In this document: in pieces, positions 8,417-17,495 of the stretch
Layout: each line of letters opens with the position of its first letter
Position numbering within the stretch: position 1 is the stretch's first letter
Source: Flavobacterium aquiphilum
GTDB taxonomy: Bacteria > Bacteroidota > Bacteroidia > Flavobacteriales > Flavobacteriaceae
NCBI RefSeq assembly: GCF_027111335.1
Contig: NZ_CP114288.1
Span: 186,001 to 250,000, forward strand
Direction: 5' to 3'
Length of the DNA stretch: 64,000 bases
The notes under the pieces: generated by a model
Seen by the model: the letters and a program-made list of their open reading frames with translations, nothing else
Database searches by the model: none
Told to the model about the DNA's origin: nothing
Position numbers and translations under genes: made by a program

Positions 8417-8847
8417 AAAAAGAACAAAAACTCACATTTTTCCGTCCCGACTTTGAAAGCGGCATGCAAATTCCATACATCAACGAAGGGGTTTCGGCTG
8501 GCTTTCCCTCGCCTGCTACCGATTTTATGGAAAGCTGTATTGACTTGAATAAAGAGTTAAGCGAAAATCCGTTAGCTACTTTTTATATCAAAGTAAAAGG
8601 CAACTCGATGATTGATGCCGGCATAAACGACAAAGATGTATTGGTCGTGGATCGAAGTTTGGAACCGCAAAACAACAAGATTGCAATTTGCTGTATCGAT
8701 GGCGAGTTTACCGTAAAACGCATTCAGGTCGAAAAAGACTGTTTATTTCTAATGCCCGAAAATCCCAACTACGAACCCATAAAAGTTACCGAAGAAAACC
8801 AGCTCATCATTTGGGGAATGGTCACTTATGTGATAAAAAAAGTGTAA
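8407..8847 (+). CDS. umuD: UmuD, S24-family self-cleaving mutagenesis protein
   Basis: A 146-residue LexA/UmuD-type S24 peptidase. The predicted cleavage site is A31-G32 in VSAGFPSPA. The catalytic serine is S67 in KGNSMIDAG and the lysine is K104 in FTVKRIQ. The N-terminal arm is short and has no DNA-binding domain, so this is UmuD and not LexA. On damage, RecA-stimulated cleavage should yield UmuD', which binds UmuC as Pol V. The start ATG at 8407 lies inside the end of umuC. Confidence 0.93.
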   Translation: MSVKKEQKLTFFRPDFESGMQIPYINEGVSAGFPSPATDFMESCIDLNKELSENPLATFYIKVKGNSMIDAGINDKDVLVVDRSLEPQNNKIAICCIDGEFTVKRIQVEKDCLFLMPENPNYEPIKVTEENQLIIWGMVTYVIKKV

Positions 8848-8875
8848 TCATTTAGTATATTCAAAGTTTAACCAC

Positions 8876-8911
8876 ATCACGTAAAGCTTTACTGGCTTCA
8901 CGTGATTTTTT
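8876..8911 (+). terminator. Terminator after umuCD
   Basis: The stem ATCACGTAAAGC pairs with GCTTCACGTGAT (one mismatch) around a 7-base loop, followed by a T run. It lies 29 bp after the umuD stop codon. Confidence 0.75.
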
Positions 8912-9086
8912 GTATTCTTTCCTATTCCGTGAATGCAAATTTAACTGCACCTGCAAATAACTTACTATCAATACAAAAGCCAATCCTTCTCTTTGATTTA
9001 TAAAAAATAGTGGGTATGTTTACAAAGTAAAGCCTTCTTAAAAACAGTGCTATACTAACCAATCCCCTCAAAACAATTAATTCTCT

Positions 9087-9887
9087 ATGAAATTTAAAAA
9101 CCTCATCATTCTTCCCTTATTGCTATTAGTCAATAATTTATCTTATGCCCAAAAAGAATCCGCAAACTGGAACGGCAAAAAATGTGCTGTCGTTTTAACT
9201 TATGACGATGCCCTAAACATTCATCTCAACAAAGTAATCCCTGCTCTCAATGCATATCACCTTAAGGGTACTTTTTATCTTATTGCTTCAAGGCCAGCTG
9301 TTATAGACAGAATGGAGGAATGGCGTGCAGCTTCCAAAAAAGGACATGAGCTGGGAAATCACACTTTGTATCATCCCTGCGACGGCAGTTTGACGGGACG
9401 CGAATGGGTTGATAAAGAAAATGATCTTACCAATTATACAGCTGCAAGAGCAGTAAAAGAAATAAGAACAACAAACCAACTTTTAAAGGCTATTGACGGC
9501 AAAACGGAACGTACTTTTGCATATCCCTGCGGTGACCTGAAAATTGGCGATTCGATTTATTATAATTCTTTAAAAAATGATTTTGTGGCAGCAAGAGGAG
9601 TTCAACAAGGATTTCTTCAAGCCAAAGAAGTAGATTTATCTAATGTGAATTCTTTTGTGGAAGTCGGAAGCACCGCAGCACAAATGATTGCCCAAATCGA
9701 AGAAGCCGAAAAAGCAGGATCATTTATTGTTTTATTATTCCATGGTGTTGGTGGAGAACATGCATTAAATGTAGATTGGGAGGAACACCAAAAATTACTC
9801 GATTACTTAAAGAACAGAGAAAAAGATATTTGGGTTACAACAATGGTGGATTTAGGTAAATATATTCAAAACAAACAATCTCATTAA
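9087..9887 (+). CDS. Secreted NodB-type polysaccharide deacetylase
   Basis: 266 residues with a signal peptide ending SYAQ (about residue 22). The NodB/CE4-like motifs are visible: the Asp pair in VLTYDDA (motif 1), the metal-binding His pair in HELGNHTLYHP (motif 2), and AYPCGD later. LLFHGVGGEH near residue 210 supplies the late His motif. It probably removes acetyl or related groups from a polysaccharide in the periplasm or at the surface. It stands alone and converges on the symporter gene, sharing a bidirectional terminator with it. The substrate is unknown; an acetyl-xylan or pectin-related role is possible. Confidence 0.85.
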   Translation: MKFKNLIILPLLLLVNNLSYAQKESANWNGKKCAVVLTYDDALNIHLNKVIPALNAYHLKGTFYLIASRPAVIDRMEEWRAASKKGHELGNHTLYHPCDGSLTGREWVDKENDLTNYTAARAVKEIRTTNQLLKAIDGKTERTFAYPCGDLKIGDSIYYNSLKNDFVAARGVQQGFLQAKEVDLSNVNSFVEVGSTAAQMIAQIEEAEKAGSFIVLLFHGVGGEHALNVDWEEHQKLLDYLKNREKDIWVTTMVDLGKYIQNKQSH

Positions 9888-9913
9888 TCCAGTACCTCAA
9901 AATCAATTTTATA

Positions 9914-9955
9914 AAAAAAGTGCGAAACCAAACAAATTCGGTTTCGCACTTTTTT
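9914..9955. terminator. Bidirectional terminator between deacetylase and symporter genes
   Basis: AAAAAAGTGCGAAACC pairs perfectly with its complement around a 10-base loop, with A and T tracts on both sides. It therefore works for both convergent genes. Confidence 0.88.
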
Positions 9956-9972
9956 ATAACTAACAATTATTT

Positions 9973-11673
9973 TTACCAGAACTTCACATACAAAGCAACG
10001 ATGATTAATAATGTCAATACAATTAACACCATTGTTTGTGGTTTTACTTTGAACATTTCAGTATCCAAGTCGAAAGCTTTTGGATTCACTTTTGGTCCAG
10101 CCAAACTCACCGCAATCATCAAAAGCATAGTGAACGCAAATGATAATCCCATACAGATGTGGAACGGAATTTCATAGATTCCTTTAGCATTTGCGTAAGC
10201 AGTATACAATAAAGTTTCGTTTCCGAATAATGCAGGAGCAAATTCATTGAATAAAACAGATAATAAGAAACCTGTGATTACACCAACAATAGCTGCAGCT
10301 CCTGTTGTTCTTTTCCAGAACATACCAAGAATGAACATCGCGAATACCCCTGGACTAATAAATCCAGTATATTTTTGAATGTAAGTGAAACCACCTACAC
10401 CACCAATTCCTAACAAGTCATTCCAAGTAAATAAAACAGCAAGAATCATAGCTGCAACAACAGCGTATCTTCCGATGTTTACCTGAGCTCTATCAGTAGC
10501 GCTTTTTTGAATGTATTTTTTATGTACGTCCAAAGTATAGATAGTAGAAATACTGTTTACTTTACCAGCCAAAGATGCCACGATCGCAGCTGTCAAAGCA
10601 GCAACAGATAATCCTTTCAAACCAGTTGGTAAGAATGTTAACATAGCAGAATAAGCTCCGTCTTTTCCTCCAACCAATTGTGGTAAGTGACCTGTTTCAT
10701 GTAAAACAAAAGCAGCAATACCAGGCAGCATTACGATAAGAGGCATCAATAATTTCAAGAATCCAGCAAATAAAATACCTGTACGTGCAGTTTGCAAATC
10801 AGCTCCCAAAGCTCTTTGAGTGATGTATTGGTTACATCCCCAGTAATTAAGGTTGATAATCCAGATACCTGCTAAATAAGACAACATTCCAGGGAAAGTC
10901 AAATATTTGTCAATGGCTAACTGAGATGTTTGCGCAGTAACCATCGTGTCATGTGGTTTAGGAATAATCATTTTAAAATGCTCTGGTGCTTTTTCCATCA
11001 ATACATTAAAACCAGCAATTGCATCGTGACCAAAACCAAAATAGTTACCAACAGTTGTCAAAGCAATGTAAGAAGTAACTAATCCTCCAATAATCAAAAC
11101 CGCTACCTGAATTACGTCAGTATAAGCAACCACCTTCATACCTCCTAAAGAAATCAATAAGGCAAAAACCGCAAGACCAATCATGATGGCGTGTAGGTAT
11201 TCTCCACCTGCCAATCCATTAATAGCAACAGCTCCTAAGTATAAAATAGAAGTCAAGTTCACGAAAACATATAAAAACAACCAGAAAACAGCCATAATCA
11301 AAGCTGTCGATTCGTTATATCTAGTTTTCAAAAATTGAGGCATGGTGTAAATCTTGTTTTTCAAATAAACAGGAATAAACCAAATCGCAATGATAATCAA
11401 AGCAATGGCAGCAATCCATTCGTAAGCAGCAACGGCGATTCCCAAAAAGTAACCTTCACCACTCATCCCGATAAATTGCTCGGCCGATATGTTGGAAGCG
11501 ATCAAAGAAGCTCCGATAGCCCACCAAGTAAGTGTTCCTTCGGCAAGAAAGTAAGCTTTTGCATCGTGCTCATTTTTTTCACGTTTGCGATAAATCATAT
11601 ATCCATAGGTAGATACGATGACAAAATAAATAATAAATACTGCGTAATCCGCAAAAACAAGGTTCTGGCTCAT
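9973..11673 (-). CDS. Sodium/sugar symporter, SSS (SGLT) family
   Basis: A 566-residue multi-span inner-membrane transporter closely like Vibrio vSGLT. Landmarks are TWWAIGASLIASNISAEQF (near residues 49-67), the IYTMPQFLKTRYN loop and LGGMKVVAYTDVIQV. It would import a monosaccharide, galactose or L-arabinose, with sodium. It lies next to galE but is separated by 291 bp with its own promoter and an AraR-like operator (11895-11913). Its expression therefore seems tied to arabinose. A related SSS transporter, AraP, serves arabinose in Bacteroides. Substrate assignment rests on this context. Confidence 0.9.
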   Translation of the reverse strand: MSQNLVFADYAVFIIYFVIVSTYGYMIYRKREKNEHDAKAYFLAEGTLTWWAIGASLIASNISAEQFIGMSGEGYFLGIAVAAYEWIAAIALIIIAIWFIPVYLKNKIYTMPQFLKTRYNESTALIMAVFWLFLYVFVNLTSILYLGAVAINGLAGGEYLHAIMIGLAVFALLISLGGMKVVAYTDVIQVAVLIIGGLVTSYIALTTVGNYFGFGHDAIAGFNVLMEKAPEHFKMIIPKPHDTMVTAQTSQLAIDKYLTFPGMLSYLAGIWIINLNYWGCNQYITQRALGADLQTARTGILFAGFLKLLMPLIVMLPGIAAFVLHETGHLPQLVGGKDGAYSAMLTFLPTGLKGLSVAALTAAIVASLAGKVNSISTIYTLDVHKKYIQKSATDRAQVNIGRYAVVAAMILAVLFTWNDLLGIGGVGGFTYIQKYTGFISPGVFAMFILGMFWKRTTGAAAIVGVITGFLLSVLFNEFAPALFGNETLLYTAYANAKGIYEIPFHICMGLSFAFTMLLMIAVSLAGPKVNPKAFDLDTEMFKVKPQTMVLIVLTLLIIVALYVKFW

Positions 11674-11857
11674 GAGTTAATAGTCTTTTTTAAAATTAAT
11701 ATTATTATGTGGTTGTTTGTTTTTAAGCTTTGCAATCTACTATTTTATACATTAAAACACAGTTATTTCCTAAAAAAAATTAAAATTCGATAATGCAATC
11801 AATTGTAAAATGTCATTTCTATTTTAATTCACTTCTTTTTTTATGAATTATGGAAGC

Positions 11858-11888
11858 CAAATGTAAAATAAAAATATTTATTTACAAT
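11858..11888 (-). promoter_or_regulatory. Promoter of the sodium/sugar symporter
   Basis: On the minus strand a perfect -7 box TACATTTG (11858-11865) follows an ATTG -33 box (11885-11888) by 19 bases, which fits the Bacteroidota consensus with one mismatch. The AraR-like operator lies just upstream of it. Confidence 0.55.
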
Positions 11889-11894
11889 GTTCAT

Positions 11895-11913
11895 AAATGT
11901 ATTTTTTACATTT
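11895..11913. promoter_or_regulatory. AraR-like operator upstream of the symporter
   Basis: A perfect inverted repeat AAATGT-N7-ACATTT (spacer ATTTTTT). It is one of six copies found near arabinose genes. Here it sits upstream of the -33 box, unlike the copies at 19125 and 23145 that follow the -7 box. Confidence 0.7.
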
Positions 11914-11964
11914 ATTTTTAATTTAGTTGTTAAAATCTACAAAAAGTACGATTCTCTTGCCTAA

Positions 11965-13008
11965 TTAAACACTTTTAGGCATAAATTCGGGACTGGTTCG
12001 AATCTTTTGTTCCCATTTCCAGGCGCTAGCCATCGCTTCTTCCAATGTTGAAACAGTTTTCCATCCCAAAACGTTATTGGCTTTATCGGTATTGGCGTAA
12101 GCCTCAGTAACATCTCCTTCTCTTCTTCCTACAATCTTATATGGTAATTTTTGTCCGCTTACTTTTTCAAAGGCGGCAATCACTTCCAATACAGAACTTC
12201 CTTTACCTGTTCCAAGATTGAAGATTTCCAAAGGCTCAGCATTCTTTTTGTCCAACAAACGTTGCAAAGCAATAACATGAGCTTTGGCCAAATCAACTAC
12301 GTGAATATAATCGCGTACACAAGTTCCATCAACCGTTGGGTAATCATTTCCATAAACCGACAATTCAGCACGCAACCCCATTCCTGCTTGAGTAATAAAC
12401 GGAACCAAATTTTGAGGCACACCAATTGGCAATTCACCAATCTCCGCAGAAGGGTGTGAACCGATAGGATTGAAATAGCGAAGCAAAATGGCATTAATAC
12501 CGCTTACTTTAACCACATCAGAAATAATTTCTTCTCCAATTTGTTTTGTGTTTCCGTAAGGAGACAATGCTGGCTGAATAGGAGTTGTTTCAGCTATTGG
12601 CATTACTTCGGCCTGACCGTAAACTGTACAAGAAGAGCTAAAGATAAAATGAGCTGCTGCCTTTTTCTCTAATTCCTGTAAAATATAAACCAAAGCTCCC
12701 AAATTGTTTTCATAATACAATAAAGGATTCTTTACGCTTTCGCCAACAGCTTTTGAAGCTGCAAAATGAATTACTCCCGCAACATCGTCATGCTCCTTAA
12801 AAAAATCCTGAACAGCTTTCTTCTCTCTTAAATCAATAGCTGAAAAAATAGGTTTCTTCCCGGTAATTCTTTCAATCCCGTCCAAAACTTCAATCGAAGA
12901 ATTAGACAGATTGTCTATCACAACTACTTCAAAACCTTGGTTTTGCAACTCAACAACGGTATGGGACCCTATAAAACCCAAACCTCCTGTAACTACTATT
13001 TTACTCAT
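11965..13008 (-). CDS. galE: UDP-glucose 4-epimerase
   Basis: About 347 residues. It interconverts UDP-galactose and UDP-glucose with bound NAD. The Rossmann motif GGLGFIGSH is at the N-terminus, and the Ser/Tyr/Lys active site appears as SSSCTVYG and SPYGNTKQ. NLGTGKGSSVLEV near residue 270 is typical of the family. The start is taken at ATG 13008; a GTG codon at 13011 directly before it would overlap the galT stop by one base. It is the last of the Leloir genes galM-GH53-galK-galT-galE, which are packed tightly and are probably one operon. Confidence 0.96.
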   Translation of the reverse strand: MSKIVVTGGLGFIGSHTVVELQNQGFEVVVIDNLSNSSIEVLDGIERITGKKPIFSAIDLREKKAVQDFFKEHDDVAGVIHFAASKAVGESVKNPLLYYENNLGALVYILQELEKKAAAHFIFSSSCTVYGQAEVMPIAETTPIQPALSPYGNTKQIGEEIISDVVKVSGINAILLRYFNPIGSHPSAEIGELPIGVPQNLVPFITQAGMGLRAELSVYGNDYPTVDGTCVRDYIHVVDLAKAHVIALQRLLDKKNAEPLEIFNLGTGKGSSVLEVIAAFEKVSGQKLPYKIVGRREGDVTEAYANTDKANNVLGWKTVSTLEEAMASAWKWEQKIRTSPEFMPKSV

Positions 13009-13010
13009 CA

Positions 13011-14060
13011 CTATTTGTTTTTATAATGTACTTCAGGTAATGCTTTTAAAACTGCAGCACTTTTCTCAGGTGTGATATCCCTTTGTGCTTCGCCCATCAT
13101 TTCGTAACCAACCATAAATTTCTTTACAGAAGCCGAACGCAATAATGGTGGGTAAAAATGCATGTGGAATTGCCATTCAGGATGCGATTCACCATCAGTT
13201 GGTGCTTGGTGAATCCCGGAAGAATAAGGGAAAGAAGTCTCAAAAAGATTATCGTATTTTGTCGTTAATGTCTTTAAAATTGAGGCATAAGCAGAAACTT
13301 CCTCATCAGTAAACTCAGTAATTTTTGTAATATGTCTTGTGCTGATAATCATCGTTTCGAAAGGCCAAATTGCCCAAAACGGAACTAATGCAACGAAATG
13401 ATCATTCTCAACTACGATACGCTCCTTAGCTTCTAATTCGTCTTTCAAATAATCCAACAATAGATTACTTCCATTTTTTTCGAAATAAGCTTTCAGGCTG
13501 TTTTGTGTTTTCTCAACTTGAGTAGGCAATGAAGATTGCGCCCAAATTTGTCCGTGTGGATGTGGGTTACTACATCCCATTACACTGCCTTTGTTTTCGA
13601 AAATCTGTACGTGGTTGATGTAATCTACATTTCCTAAATCAGTGTATTCTTTTTGCCATGTTCTAACAATATTCTCTATCGAAGGAAGATCCATCTCTGG
13701 CAAAGTCAAATCGTGTCTTGGCGAGAAACAAACCACTCTGGCGATACCGCGCTCTGGTTTTGCTTTAAAGAAAGTTGGTTTTGTTTCCTCTTCAAACGCA
13801 ATTGGCTCTTGTTTTACGGCCGCAAAATCATTATCAAAAACAAAACTCGATTCATACTTTGGATTGTTTTCACCATTGGCACGAACATTCCCCGGACACA
13901 AGTAACATGTTGGATCGTATTCCGGAAGCGCATCTGTATGGATTTTTTCATTTTGGCCTTGCCAAGGTCTTTTTGCTCTATGTGGAGATACCAAAACCCA
14001 TTCGTTAATCAATGGATTAAATCGTCTGTGTGGATCTTCGTAAATATCAAAATTTCTCAT
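13011..14060 (-). CDS. galT: Galactose-1-phosphate uridylyltransferase
   Basis: A 349-residue HIT-superfamily enzyme. It transfers UMP between UDP-glucose and galactose-1-phosphate. The active site SNPHPHGQIWA has the nucleophilic His at about 169. A CYLCPGN motif near residue 52 is the expected zinc site. The length matches the class I enzyme. It lies 8 bp from galK and abuts galE, so it is translated from the same transcript. Confidence 0.97.
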   Translation of the reverse strand: MRNFDIYEDPHRRFNPLINEWVLVSPHRAKRPWQGQNEKIHTDALPEYDPTCYLCPGNVRANGENNPKYESSFVFDNDFAAVKQEPIAFEEETKPTFFKAKPERGIARVVCFSPRHDLTLPEMDLPSIENIVRTWQKEYTDLGNVDYINHVQIFENKGSVMGCSNPHPHGQIWAQSSLPTQVEKTQNSLKAYFEKNGSNLLLDYLKDELEAKERIVVENDHFVALVPFWAIWPFETMIISTRHITKITEFTDEEVSAYASILKTLTTKYDNLFETSFPYSSGIHQAPTDGESHPEWQFHMHFYPPLLRSASVKKFMVGYEMMGEAQRDITPEKSAAVLKALPEVHYKNK

Positions 14061-14068
14061 CTTACTTC

Positions 14069-15232
14069 TTATTTATATAATGATGTTCCGTTACCGATTT
14101 TTACATCATAAATTTTCAATTCAATATCAAAAGCCTCTTTGTATAATTTTGAGAACTTATCTTTTATTTGTTGCTCTTGTCCTTTTTTAACTAAGTTAAT
14201 GGTACAGCCACCAAAACCGCCTCCCATCAACCTTGAACCAATAACTGCCGTTTCAGCTTTAGCCAAATCCACTAATAAATCCAACTCTTCACAGCTTACT
14301 TCATAATCTTTAGACAATCCTTCGTGGGTTGCAAACATTAACTCTCCTAATAATTCAATGTTTCCATTGTCTAATGCTTCACAGGCCTGAATAACACGAT
14401 TGATTTCTTTTACCACAAAAAGAGAACGTCTGAAAACGTCATGACTCATTTTATCTTTTAAATCAATTATTGTTTGTTCAGTACAATCTCTAAAACTTTT
14501 TATCTCAGGGAAATTAGATTTTACAATCGCGATTCCTTCTTCACATTGCTGTCTTCTTTCATTATAAGCCGATGTCATTAATGAGTGTTTTACATTCGAA
14601 TCAAACAAAATCAATGAATAATCATTAAAATCAGCATTATGATATTCGTATTCAAGTGTTTTGCAATCAATTCTGATCACTTTATCCTCAAGTCCCATCA
14701 CGCTTGAGAACTGATCCATAATTCCGCATTTGATTCCAACCCAATGTTCCGATTTTTGTCCCAATAAAGCAATGTCAATTGGCTTAATATTCAAATTGAA
14801 TAAATCGTTCAATCCAAATAAGAAACCACATTCTAAAGCTGCTGAAGATGACAAACCAGAACCCACAGGAATGTTACTACTGAAAACACAGTTAACTCCT
14901 TCAAACTTAAACCCGTTAATTTTTAACTGATTAATGATTCCTCTAATGTAGTTTGTCCAGGCATTATCGTCTAATTTTACCTCAGCCGTAACATCAATTT
15001 CAAACTCATCATTAAGGTCTAAAGCAATAATTCTGGATGTATTTGTATTGTTTTTTGCGAAAGCAAAACAGATAATCTTGTCAATTGCAGCTGGCAAAAC
15101 ATAACCGTCATTATAATCAATGTGCTCGCCAATAATGTTAATTCTCCCTGGAGAAAGCACTACTTTTTCAGGAGCACTTCCGAATTTCTCCTGAAAAGAA
15201 TCTGTTGTTTTTTTAATTAATGTATCGTTCAT
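14069..15232 (-). CDS. galK: Galactokinase
   Basis: A 387-residue GHMP kinase that makes galactose-1-phosphate. The galactokinase signature GRINIIGEHIDYNDG is near residues 29-43. The ATP loop PVGSGLSSSAALE is near 120, and the C-terminal GGGFGGCTINL motif completes the fold. It lies between the galactanase and galT genes in the galactose operon. Confidence 0.97.
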   Translation of the reverse strand: MNDTLIKKTTDSFQEKFGSAPEKVVLSPGRINIIGEHIDYNDGYVLPAAIDKIICFAFAKNNTNTSRIIALDLNDEFEIDVTAEVKLDDNAWTNYIRGIINQLKINGFKFEGVNCVFSSNIPVGSGLSSSAALECGFLFGLNDLFNLNIKPIDIALLGQKSEHWVGIKCGIMDQFSSVMGLEDKVIRIDCKTLEYEYHNADFNDYSLILFDSNVKHSLMTSAYNERRQQCEEGIAIVKSNFPEIKSFRDCTEQTIIDLKDKMSHDVFRRSLFVVKEINRVIQACEALDNGNIELLGELMFATHEGLSKDYEVSCEELDLLVDLAKAETAVIGSRLMGGGFGGCTINLVKKGQEQQIKDKFSKLYKEAFDIELKIYDVKIGNGTSLYK

Positions 15233-15283
15233 TCTTTTGAAATTATTAAAATATTTGTTCTTAAAATGTTTCTCTTTTTCTAA

Positions 15284-16318
15284 TTAATTTTTAAAAGCGT
15301 CCAAAGCCATCGAAGGTTTCCCATCTGCTCTCCATGCACTCAATTCATAGTGACTCCAGGATTTTGCTCCCTGCGGTTCCCAATAGAGTACTCCCAGACC
15401 TTTATTGTTGGGTACTGCTTTTACCGCTTTGATCACGGCAACCAACATATCGTAAGTGTTTTGTTCCTCAGTATCCACTCCACCAACTTCAACTATCATT
15501 ACTTCTTTATCGTAGCGAGCTGCCATATCATTTAGATTATTCGCCAAATCTGCAATGGTTGCTTTATAATCACTTTTGATCCAATAGGGATAATACGACA
15601 TTCCAATTACATCATACTTCACGTTATTTGCCTTTGCATTGTCAAAAAACCATCTGAATTTTCCACTGTTATTGCCTTCGTCCAAATGAACGATTACTTT
15701 GATTTTTGAATCAATTGCCTTGGTTGCTTCATATCCTTTATTTAGCAACTGTGCCAATTGACCAAAGTTGTTGGTACTTCCTTCCGGCCATAACATCCCT
15801 CCGGGAATTTCGTTCCCCACTTGTACCCATTCTGGTGTGACTCCAGCCTCTTTCAATGCTTTCAAAACATCAGTTGTATGAGCGTAAACATCGTTAAGCA
15901 ATTCTGCAAAAGTATGATCTTTCCAAGCCAAAGGCTTATTTTGCTTACCGGGATCGGCCCAAGAATCACTATAATGAAAGTCAATCATTATGCGCATTCC
16001 CATCTTTTGAGCGCGAACAGCCATAGCTACCGTTTCTTCCTTGCTGCAATGCCCGCTTGCCTTATCATCCGAAGGATTTACCCAAACACGAAGCCTGATG
16101 GTATTCATTCCTCTGTCTTTCAATAGTTGCAAACAATCTTTTTTGGTTCCGTCAGCATCATAAAATTGATATCCTGTCGCTTCCATTTGTGGCAACCAAC
16201 CCACATCTGCCCCTTTGGCAAATGAATTTTCATTAGGTTCCGGTATCGCCTTATTGGTAGTGCAACAAGAAAAAATCAAAACCAAAAAAAACACCGATGA
16301 CCATAATACTTTTTTCAT
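15284..16318 (-). CDS. GH53 arabinogalactan endo-beta-1,4-galactanase (lipoprotein)
   Basis: 344 residues beginning with a lipoprotein signal peptide (LIFSC, Cys 18), so it is anchored in a membrane. The GH53 fold is shown by KGADVGWLPQMEATG at the mature start, MNTIRLRVWVNP, the acid/base Glu in VQVGNEIPGG and the nucleophile Glu in MIVEVGG. The family cuts beta-1,4-galactan, the backbone of type I arabinogalactan and of pectin galactan side chains. Placement between galM and galK means galactan breakdown and galactose metabolism share one transcript. Confidence 0.93.
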   Translation of the reverse strand: MKKVLWSSVFFLVLIFSCCTTNKAIPEPNENSFAKGADVGWLPQMEATGYQFYDADGTKKDCLQLLKDRGMNTIRLRVWVNPSDDKASGHCSKEETVAMAVRAQKMGMRIMIDFHYSDSWADPGKQNKPLAWKDHTFAELLNDVYAHTTDVLKALKEAGVTPEWVQVGNEIPGGMLWPEGSTNNFGQLAQLLNKGYEATKAIDSKIKVIVHLDEGNNSGKFRWFFDNAKANNVKYDVIGMSYYPYWIKSDYKATIADLANNLNDMAARYDKEVMIVEVGGVDTEEQNTYDMLVAVIKAVKAVPNNKGLGVLYWEPQGAKSWSHYELSAWRADGKPSMALDAFKN

Positions 16319-16330
16319 TTCGGATTCCTT

Positions 16331-17341
16331 TTACAATGATTTAAATTTATAAAGTGTATTATGTACATATTCCTCTCCCTTTTTCAGAAGCGCACTCGGA
16401 AAATGTCCGTGATTAGGTGCATCAGGAAAGTTTTGCGTTTCAAAACAAATACCGCTTAACGTATGATAATCGGCATTTTCTTTTCCTTTTATTGTATTGA
16501 AACAGTTTCCTCCAACATAGATATGAACTCCAGGCTGATCGGTGTAAACTGTCATTTTTAAATTATTCTTTTCACTAAAAAGTGAAGCGGCAAATTCGTC
16601 TTTACCTCTTAAAACAAAAGTATTGTCTATCGAAGCTGGGCATTTTTTTGGTGTAAAAAAATCAAAATCGGTATTGTTCACCTCCAAAACCCTACCAGTT
16701 GGAATACAGTCATCAGCAACCTCAAGCATTTGTCGGGTATTCACTATCAATTCCTGATTCACCACACTAGAAGAATGCCCATCAAGGTTGAAATAACTAT
16801 GGTGCGTCAAATTCACCATAGTATCCTCGTTCGTCTTGGCAGAATATCTGATAATCAATTCATTTTCTTCAGAAAGTATATAAGTCAGTTCCACAGACAA
16901 ATCCCCCGGATAATTTGCTTCATTAGCAGGACTTAGGTAAGTTAAAGTAATAGATGGATTTGCCCCTTCATTTACCTTTTTCACTTCCCAAACCTTTTTG
17001 CTGAAATTATCAATTCCGCCGTGCAAAGAATTCCCGTTATTATTCTTTTCCAAATGAACAGCTTTTCCATTCAAAGTAAAAACTGCATCATTGATTCGAC
17101 CGGCATAACGACCAACAGTAGTTCCTAGATAAGGAGCACTTGGCAAATCAAATGAGTTTATATAGCTTTCCAAATTATCGAAACCTAAAACAACATCGAC
17201 CATTTCACCATTTTTCAATGGTATTTTTAGAGCCGAAACCGTTGCACCATAATTGATTACTTCCAGTTTAGCTCCTTTGCTGTTCGTTAATTCATACGAA
17301 TTCACAACTTTTCCGTCGGGTGTTGTTCCAAATAATTTCAT
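16331..17341 (-). CDS. galM: Aldose 1-epimerase (cytoplasmic mutarotase)
   Basis: 336 residues without a signal peptide. It interconverts the anomers of galactose (and similar aldoses). The family hallmarks are TVGRYAGRIN, the His motif NLTHHSYFNLDGH near residue 175 and the late Glu in ICFETQNFPD. It is the first gene of the leftward galactose operon and lies divergent from the GntR regulator. A second, exported mutarotase is at 40016. Confidence 0.95.
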   Translation of the reverse strand: MKLFGTTPDGKVVNSYELTNSKGAKLEVINYGATVSALKIPLKNGEMVDVVLGFDNLESYINSFDLPSAPYLGTTVGRYAGRINDAVFTLNGKAVHLEKNNNGNSLHGGIDNFSKKVWEVKKVNEGANPSITLTYLSPANEANYPGDLSVELTYILSEENELIIRYSAKTNEDTMVNLTHHSYFNLDGHSSSVVNQELIVNTRQMLEVADDCIPTGRVLEVNNTDFDFFTPKKCPASIDNTFVLRGKDEFAASLFSEKNNLKMTVYTDQPGVHIYVGGNCFNTIKGKENADYHTLSGICFETQNFPDAPNHGHFPSALLKKGEEYVHNTLYKFKSL

Positions 17342-17451
17342 TTTCAGAATTAATTTAAAATTTAAATGTGATATCTATTTTGTTTTGACTCCTTTATTGT
17401 CATTTTCTCAAATGCCGAAAACAAAAATAGAAATAATAATTTGATGTTACA

Positions 17452-17490
17452 TACCAGTACCTACCAGTTTTTGTATATTTGTAAAAACTG
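17452..17490. promoter_or_regulatory. Operator-like repeats and -7 box between galM and the GntR gene
   Basis: TACCAGT occurs twice, at 17452-17458 and 17462-17468, one helical turn apart. The second copy overlaps an inverted repeat, CAGTTTTT-N10-AAAAACTG (17465-17490), which encloses a perfect -7 box TATATTTG (17474-17481) just before the GntR start. A leftward -7 box, TATTTTTG, is at 17422-17429. Binding here could control both the GntR gene and galM. No good -33 box was seen. Confidence 0.5.
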
Positions 17491-17495
17491 CTGAC

